A stretch of DNA of 57,477 bases from Chitinophagales bacterium 33-2 (GTDB taxonomy: Bacteria; Bacteroidota; Bacteroidia; Chitinophagales; Chitinophagaceae), in contig MWYV01000039.1 in the NCBI GenBank assembly GCA_002050435.1, positions 1 to 57,477 of the forward strand, read 5' to 3'. This document shows, one piece after another, positions 52,478 through 57,477 of the stretch. The position numbers were made by a program, and so were the translations under genes. The notes under the pieces were generated by a model that was given only the letters and a program-made list of their open reading frames with translations, ran no database searches and was not told the origin of the DNA. Positions within the stretch are counted from its first letter, which is position 1; each line of letters begins with the position of its first letter.

Positions 52478-54772
52478 TTACCTGCCAATAAAAACAATTT
52501 TTGCTACTGCTTTTTCTTCTTTGTTATCATTAACTGCCATAACAATATACACACCCGGAGCAGCCTTTCTTCCACGGTAATCATTTCCATTCCAGTTGGC
52601 CTGGCCACCAAGACTGCGTGTCTGGTAAACCAGCCTTCCATTGCTTTCCATGATCTTTACGGTGCTGTTTTCTGGAAGTCCCCTGATTCCGATCGTTCCG
52701 GAAAAACCAGGAGGAACGGGGTTTGGAAAAACCAAAGCATTTCCTTTTTCCTCAGCGGCTTCGGTTGCAGTGCCACGAAAAGAAGCAATGCCTTTTGCAG
52801 TACCCAAAAATACTTCACCCGTTTTACCGTTAATGGCTATGCTTTTTACATCGTTGGAAGGGAGCGGACTGTTTGTTTCATTAAAATTTGCGATCACCTG
52901 GTTACCTTCAGCACTCACCAGCCAAACACCATTTGCTGTTGCGATCCATTTACGGTCAGCGCCGTCTACTGCTATACTTCTTACAGATTCGCCTTTAAAT
53001 AAATAATTTACAAATCCACCTTCGCGAATGGTGGGCAAAATTGCTTCACATCCTGTAACAAAAACATCCAGCGGGCATTGGATCACAGCGATTCCATCAA
53101 TGGTGGCCACCCAGATAAAACCCGATCTGTCTTTTGCAATTGCGTTGACTTCACTCGAAGGAAGATTGCCTGCGCCGGCACCTATTCTAAATATCCTCCA
53201 TTTATCATCAGCCGGATCGTCAAGAGTATTGTTGTGATTGAAAACGATCAGCCCATTGTTCTTGGGCGAAACGATCCACAACTGGTCGGCATCATCAATT
53301 AGGATCTGGCTAACAGCATTTTCAGTAATAAAAAACGGAACGGAAAATGCGCGCCAACTGCCATCATTTTTGCGCACATGAATCTGCCTTGATGCACCAT
53401 AATTACTAACCCATAAATTGTGGTGGCTGTCAAATGCAAGTCCGGATACACGGTAGCTACCCGGATCACCCTGTGCAGGTTCAAGCGAGGAATTCTGCTT
53501 ATAAATATTCAGTTGTCCATCTGCGCCAATGTGTAAAAGCCCGCCACCAAATGAACCGCCCCAAACCGACTGATCGCGCGGATCCACTGCCACCGTAATA
53601 AAATCAAGTAAGGAATCCAGCTGAGGATAATTGTACTGGTTATAGGGCGACCAGTTGTTTTCCTTTAATTGAAAAATACCACTCCTGTTGTATAAATAAT
53701 TCCAGGCATCATTCACACTTCCGGCGGAAGCATATAAAATGCCATTGGAAAAAACCATTTCACCCAATGCAATATTCTGAGGTGAATTGGGCCTGTACAA
53801 TTCAAAACTGTTGCCAGTCCAGTGTGAAAGACCTTCAAAAGCATCTGCAACCCAAACTTCATTGTTTACACTGATGGCATGTGAAGGAAAGGCGATGGCG
53901 CCTGCCTGCTGGATCGTTCTTTCAACAACACCAAGATCATTCATTACCTGTACCCGGCCATTACCATTGTTATCGACCTGAGATAGAAAAAGTTTTCCTT
54001 CTGAAACATCCATGGCATTTACTTTCCAGCCATCACCATATAACACATTCCAATTGATTCCATTTTGAATATACACGGTATCGTTTACAAGCGCGAGCAC
54101 TTTTCCCTGGAGGGCGACTACTGATTTAGGTGGGGATGCAGGTAATCCGTTACTGCCCGACAGATTTTGCCAGTGAATAAAATTGGCGGGATTAGGATGG
54201 TTAGCTGTGATTCTTTTCAAACCTTCTTCCGTAGCTGCATAAAAAAAACTTCCTGACCGCGTGAATCCGGTGGTCTTTACATAATTTCCACCACTTCCAA
54301 TAAACCAGGAAGCTTTGATCTCAAATCGAACAACATCAAGAACCAAAACACCCAAACCAGTTGACAGGTAACTCAGTTCATTGTCTGTGTAGATGTCATA
54401 AATGTTTTTATCGCCGGAGATGTTGGCTCTTTTGAATCCGGGCACATTATGGATCCCTTTATCATCAATGATATCAATATTACTGTTTGAATAAGCTATG
54501 ATGAGTTTTTTTGAAAGCGCATCAAACCTGATGCGGGAGATACCAGTTTCGCTCAGACCGGAGACTTTACTGATCCTTTCAATTTCTTTTGTTGACCGGT
54601 CAACGCTGAAAAGATTATAAGGCGTTGCCGCATAAATTTTATTTTCCGTAGCCGTAACATCTATCGTACTTTGATAAGGTGCATGTTCCCGCCACATGCC
54701 AATTGAAGGAAGTTGATTTTGTGCCAGGGCAGGAATTCCATAAAAAAAGAATAACAGGAAGATCAGTCTCAC
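52478..54772 (-). CDS. PorZ-like type IX secretion system protein
   Basis: This is a 764-aa secreted protein: signal peptide MRLIFLLFFFYGIPALAQ, then two beta-propellers made of repeats such as TENKIYAATPYNLFSVDRST and SGLSETGISRIRFDALSKKL (about 30-660), and a C-terminal sorting-like domain (about 675-764; NALVFPNPVPPGFSGTIGIR, NGRLVYQT, APGVYIVMAV). It fits PorZ, which in Porphyromonas delivers A-LPS to the type IX attachment complex. The start is GTG at 54772. The domain match is good; the exact function is inferred. Confidence 0.85.
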   Translation of the reverse strand: MRLIFLLFFFYGIPALAQNQLPSIGMWREHAPYQSTIDVTATENKIYAATPYNLFSVDRSTKEIERISKVSGLSETGISRIRFDALSKKLIIAYSNSNIDIIDDKGIHNVPGFKRANISGDKNIYDIYTDNELSYLSTGLGVLVLDVVRFEIKASWFIGSGGNYVKTTGFTRSGSFFYAATEEGLKRITANHPNPANFIHWQNLSGSNGLPASPPKSVVALQGKVLALVNDTVYIQNGINWNVLYGDGWKVNAMDVSEGKLFLSQVDNNGNGRVQVMNDLGVVERTIQQAGAIAFPSHAISVNNEVWVADAFEGLSHWTGNSFELYRPNSPQNIALGEMVFSNGILYASAGSVNDAWNYLYNRSGIFQLKENNWSPYNQYNYPQLDSLLDFITVAVDPRDQSVWGGSFGGGLLHIGADGQLNIYKQNSSLEPAQGDPGSYRVSGLAFDSHHNLWVSNYGASRQIHVRKNDGSWRAFSVPFFITENAVSQILIDDADQLWIVSPKNNGLIVFNHNNTLDDPADDKWRIFRIGAGAGNLPSSEVNAIAKDRSGFIWVATIDGIAVIQCPLDVFVTGCEAILPTIREGGFVNYLFKGESVRSIAVDGADRKWIATANGVWLVSAEGNQVIANFNETNSPLPSNDVKSIAINGKTGEVFLGTAKGIASFRGTATEAAEEKGNALVFPNPVPPGFSGTIGIRGLPENSTVKIMESNGRLVYQTRSLGGQANWNGNDYRGRKAAPGVYIVMAVNDNKEEKAVAKIVFIGR

Positions 54773-54905
54773 CCCTCAAAGCTAAGTTGAAAAATGGCCC
54801 ACCGCGCCATTTCCGGGAGTTCCTGCTGTTAAAAACCGGGGATTTCAGTGAATGAAATAAAATATCTGCTGGCTTTCCGTTTCTTTGCGCCTCAAACTGC
54901 AGCTA

Positions 54906-57245
54906 ATGTGGAACTCACTTGCCAGGTTTATTTTAAAAAACGGTATCCTGTTGATCGTTTTGCTTTTTGGTCTTACCGCTTTTTTAGGATGGCGGGCCAG
55001 CAAGGTGAAACTGAGTTATGAATTTTCCAAAGCGATTCCTACCGATAATCCAAAATACCTTGCTTACCAGCAGTTCAGACAGCAGTTTGGCGATGATGGC
55101 AACCTTCTGGTAATAGGTATCCAAAGTGACCGGATCTTTCAGCAGGATTTTTTTAATGACTATGCGCAACTGCAACGTAACCTTAAAAAGGTAGAGGGCG
55201 TAAATGAGGTGGTTGCATTGCCCGGGGCCATTAACCTGGTAAGGTCAGAAGAAAATGAAAAACTGGGAGCCATTAATATATTCCCTGAAGGTCCGCTTAG
55301 CCAGCAGCAGATCGATAGCAGCAGGGATGCCTTTCTAAATCTGCCCTTTTACCGCGGACTATTATACAATCCCGAAACAAATGCCTGGCTGATGGGCGTG
55401 AGAGTGAATTCACAAATTTTAAATTCACCGGGGCGCACAAAACTTGTAAATGATATTATAGAACCAGCCAATGCTTTTGGAAAAAAACAGCAGACAGAAA
55501 TCCACCTGAGCGGACTTCCGCTGATCAGAACGGTAACCAGCGACAGGCTGCAAAAGGAAATGCGTTATTTTCTTTTGGGTTCCCTGCTTTTGTCGGCACT
55601 GATCCTTTTCTTCTTTTTCAGGTCTGTCAGCGCCATGGTGCTTTCACTGGTGGTGGTTTTAATTGGAGTGATCTGGAGTGTAGGGATTTTAAATCTTTCC
55701 GGTTACAAGATCACCATTCTTACTGCACTGATACCTCCGCTGATCGTGGTGATTGGAATCCCCAACTGTATTTATTTCCTGAATAAGTTTCATACAACCT
55801 ACCGGGAAACGGGAGATAAAAAACAGGCCATCATCAATATGATCGCCAAGATGGGAATCGTTACCCTTTTCTGCAACTTAGCGGCAGCTATTGGCTTTGC
55901 CGTTTTTGCCTTAACAAGAAGTGCCATTCTGAAAGAATTTGGCGTGGTGGCAGGGATCAATATCATGCTGCTCTTTGTCATCTCCCTTATTTTGATCCCA
56001 GTTGCATTGAATATTTTGCCTCCTCCTAAAGCAAGACATACAAAATACCTTGACAACAGGTGGTTGCAAAACGGGCTGGTAAACCTGGAGCGTTGGTCGC
56101 TGAATCACAGGAAACTTATTTATATGGCTACTGCACTGGTACTGGCATTTTCCATTGCAGGTATCATGCGCATCAACAGCGTTGGGTTTATTGTTGATGA
56201 TCTTCCTAAAAAAGATAAGGTATATACCGATCTGAAATTTTTCGAAAAACATTTTAAGGGGGTGATGCCACTGGAAATCGTGGTGGATACGAAGAAGAGG
56301 ATGGGAGCCACCCGGAACCTGACCAATCTTTTAAAAATGGATTCTCTGGTGACCTACCTGGCAGCGCAGCCTTATATTGGGAAACCCATCACCATCACAG
56401 AAGGTTTGAAGTTTGCGAAGCAGGCATTCTTCGAAGGCGACAGCAGTTTCTATATTATGCCGGGAGATAATGACATGATTGCTCTGCGACCTTACCTGGC
56501 GGCAAACAACCAGGTGCAAGTGGGAGGCCCCAATGCGTTCAATAGCCTGATCACTTCATTTATGGACAGCAACAGGCAGAAGGTAAGAATTAGTGTGAGC
56601 ATGATGGATATTGGAAGTTACCGGCTTCCTTTTGTGCTGGATAGTATTCAGACGCAAACAAATCTTTTGTTCGACAGTGCACAGTACCATGTTGAATTAA
56701 CCGGCACCAGTGTCACTTTTCTTGAAGGCTCGCGATTTATCATCAATGGACTCAAGGAAAGTATTTTTTGGGCCTTTCTTTTAATTGCACTTTGCATGCT
56801 CTACCTGTTCAGGTCATGGAGGATTTTATTATGTTCCCTTATACCCAATCTGATTCCGCTGGTTATAACAGCAGGTGTGATGGGATGGGCAGGCGTTCCG
56901 TTGAAACCCTCTACAGTGCTGGTTTTTAGCGTGGCCCTGGGAATAGCCATCGACATCACCATCAGGTTCCTGGTAAATTATAAACAGCAATTAAAAGATT
57001 CGGGATTCAATGTAGAACAAACCGTAATTCAAACCATACACGCAACAGGGTTAAGTATTATTTACACTTCCATTGTACTGATTGCTGGCTTTGTAATATT
57101 CTGTTTCAGTGGCTTTGGTGGCACCCAGGCCTTGGGCTGGCTCACTTCCCTTACACTTGTGACGGCCACCTTTGCCAACCTGGTTTTACTCCCCGCTTTG
57201 ATCATCTCCTTTTACAAATTTGGAAATAAAAACCAGAAGATATAA
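54906..57245 (+). CDS. MMPL/RND family transporter
   Basis: This is a 779-aa protein from the ATG at 54906; a TTG seven codons earlier is less likely, as it overlaps a possible -7 box (TTTCTTTG). Two RND halves each have one helix, a large periplasmic loop and a block of five helices (about 215-385 and 620-770). ILTALIPPLIVVIGIPNCIY and LVFSVALGIAIDITIRFLVN are typical. MMPL proteins export lipids or hydrophobic compounds; the substrate here is unknown. Divergent from the porZ-like gene. Confidence 0.92.
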   Translation: MWNSLARFILKNGILLIVLLFGLTAFLGWRASKVKLSYEFSKAIPTDNPKYLAYQQFRQQFGDDGNLLVIGIQSDRIFQQDFFNDYAQLQRNLKKVEGVNEVVALPGAINLVRSEENEKLGAINIFPEGPLSQQQIDSSRDAFLNLPFYRGLLYNPETNAWLMGVRVNSQILNSPGRTKLVNDIIEPANAFGKKQQTEIHLSGLPLIRTVTSDRLQKEMRYFLLGSLLLSALILFFFFRSVSAMVLSLVVVLIGVIWSVGILNLSGYKITILTALIPPLIVVIGIPNCIYFLNKFHTTYRETGDKKQAIINMIAKMGIVTLFCNLAAAIGFAVFALTRSAILKEFGVVAGINIMLLFVISLILIPVALNILPPPKARHTKYLDNRWLQNGLVNLERWSLNHRKLIYMATALVLAFSIAGIMRINSVGFIVDDLPKKDKVYTDLKFFEKHFKGVMPLEIVVDTKKRMGATRNLTNLLKMDSLVTYLAAQPYIGKPITITEGLKFAKQAFFEGDSSFYIMPGDNDMIALRPYLAANNQVQVGGPNAFNSLITSFMDSNRQKVRISVSMMDIGSYRLPFVLDSIQTQTNLLFDSAQYHVELTGTSVTFLEGSRFIINGLKESIFWAFLLIALCMLYLFRSWRILLCSLIPNLIPLVITAGVMGWAGVPLKPSTVLVFSVALGIAIDITIRFLVNYKQQLKDSGFNVEQTVIQTIHATGLSIIYTSIVLIAGFVIFCFSGFGGTQALGWLTSLTLVTATFANLVLLPALIISFYKFGNKNQKI

Positions 57246-57348
57246 TATTGGTTGCAGCAATTACTAAAATGCTGTTGTCTATTACCGGCACTCCCTACCT
57301 TTTGAAAAATTTATTAGGGCTTTATTATTTTAAAATAAAAATCAGCAC

Positions 57349-57477
57349 ATGAGAAAAATTCTATGCACAGTCATGGGGGTTCTCCTTATGACTCTTTCAG
57401 TTTAGGCGCAGCGCACCATTACTGGCAGGGTTACAGATGAAAGGGGCGTTCCAATTCCTAATGTTTCAGTTGTAATC
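57349..57477 (+). pseudogene. Start of a SusC/RagA-like TonB-linked receptor with an in-frame stop (partial)
   Basis: ATG at 57349 opens MRKILCTVMGVLLMTLSV, a signal peptide, then TAG (57403-57405), then in the same frame AQRTITGRVTDERGVPIPNV, the standard start of the carboxypeptidase-regulatory-like domain of SusC/RagA outer-membrane receptors. The stop replaces one residue just before the signal cleavage site (AQ). CAG, TGG or TAC to TAG are all single changes. Either the gene is broken, the base is a sequencing error, or translation reads through. The gene runs out of the window, so its state further on is unknown. Confidence 0.65.

Noticed and set aside
1..57477. tRNA, rRNA, replication origin or prophage
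   Set aside because: I saw no T-arm or anticodon-arm pattern, no rRNA-like stretch, no dnaA-box cluster and no integrase, capsid or terminase genes while reading the window; short RNAs could still be missed.

Overview
This window looks like a chromosomal segment of a Bacteroidota bacterium, most likely from the Chitinophagaceae or a close relative. The evidence is gliding genes gldE-gldD, a PorZ-like type IX secretion protein, lipoproteins with Bacteroidota-style lipoboxes, RicT with a Cys-rich N-terminus, DUF1800/DUF1501 and LutB/DUF3109 families, candidate TTG/TANNTTTG promoters, almost no strong Shine-Dalgarno sites, and the first codons of a SusC/RagA-like receptor at the right edge. It is mostly core genome. 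I see no prophage, insertion sequence, CRISPR array, tRNA or rRNA.

Layout, left to right. 1-5.7 kb: mutL (-), a small lipoprotein and a large secreted GH3/beta-lactamase fusion (+). 5.8-12.8 kb: a minus-strand block radA > comF > beta-helix-like lipoprotein > glutathione peroxidase > holB > ricT. 13-20.7 kb: a membrane zinc peptidase (+), RNase E/G (-), the operon HU/IHF > TPR protein > a 30-aa bS22/mS38-like ribosomal miniprotein (-), then mutY, ssb, gldE and gldD (+). 20.7-24.5 kb: a repeat-bearing intergenic region, then an overlapping set of DUF3109, LutB-like iron-sulfur protein and deacetylase-like protein. 24.4-29.1 kb: comEC > purH > EamA transporter (-). 29.5-35.6 kb: the rod-shape operon mreB-mreC-mreD-mrdA-rodA (+). 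35.7-42.2 kb: MBL-fold hydrolase, purD > tryptophan 2,3-dioxygenase (-), POT peptide transporter, AbgT transporter. 42.4-47.5 kb: DUF1800 > DUF1501, serS, a cyclophilin lipoprotein and a small unknown protein (-). 47.6-57.5 kb: gcvH-VanZ, a 1-kb repeat-rich gap, prfA, an amidohydrolase, recO, porZ-like, an MMPL/RND transporter, and the start of a SusC-like gene with an in-frame amber codon.

Themes. The genes serve genome maintenance (MutL, MutY, RadA, RecO, SSB, HolB, HU), DNA uptake (ComF, ComEC), cell-wall elongation (Mre/PBP2/RodA), purine synthesis, translation (SerS, PrfA, bS22-like), and the gliding/type IX secretion envelope. Several real starts appear to be GTG or TTG.

The least explained material is non-coding. 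It includes a dispersed hairpin repeat present in two copies, 7- and 8-bp tandem repeats placed close to gene 3' ends, nested palindromes, and a hairpin followed by a 29-codon ORF with a tandemly duplicated start region. I did not find a complete, clearly novel multi-gene system. The best leads are the miniprotein operon, the repeats at gene ends, the DUF3109-LutB-deacetylase cassette and the amber-interrupted SusC-like start.
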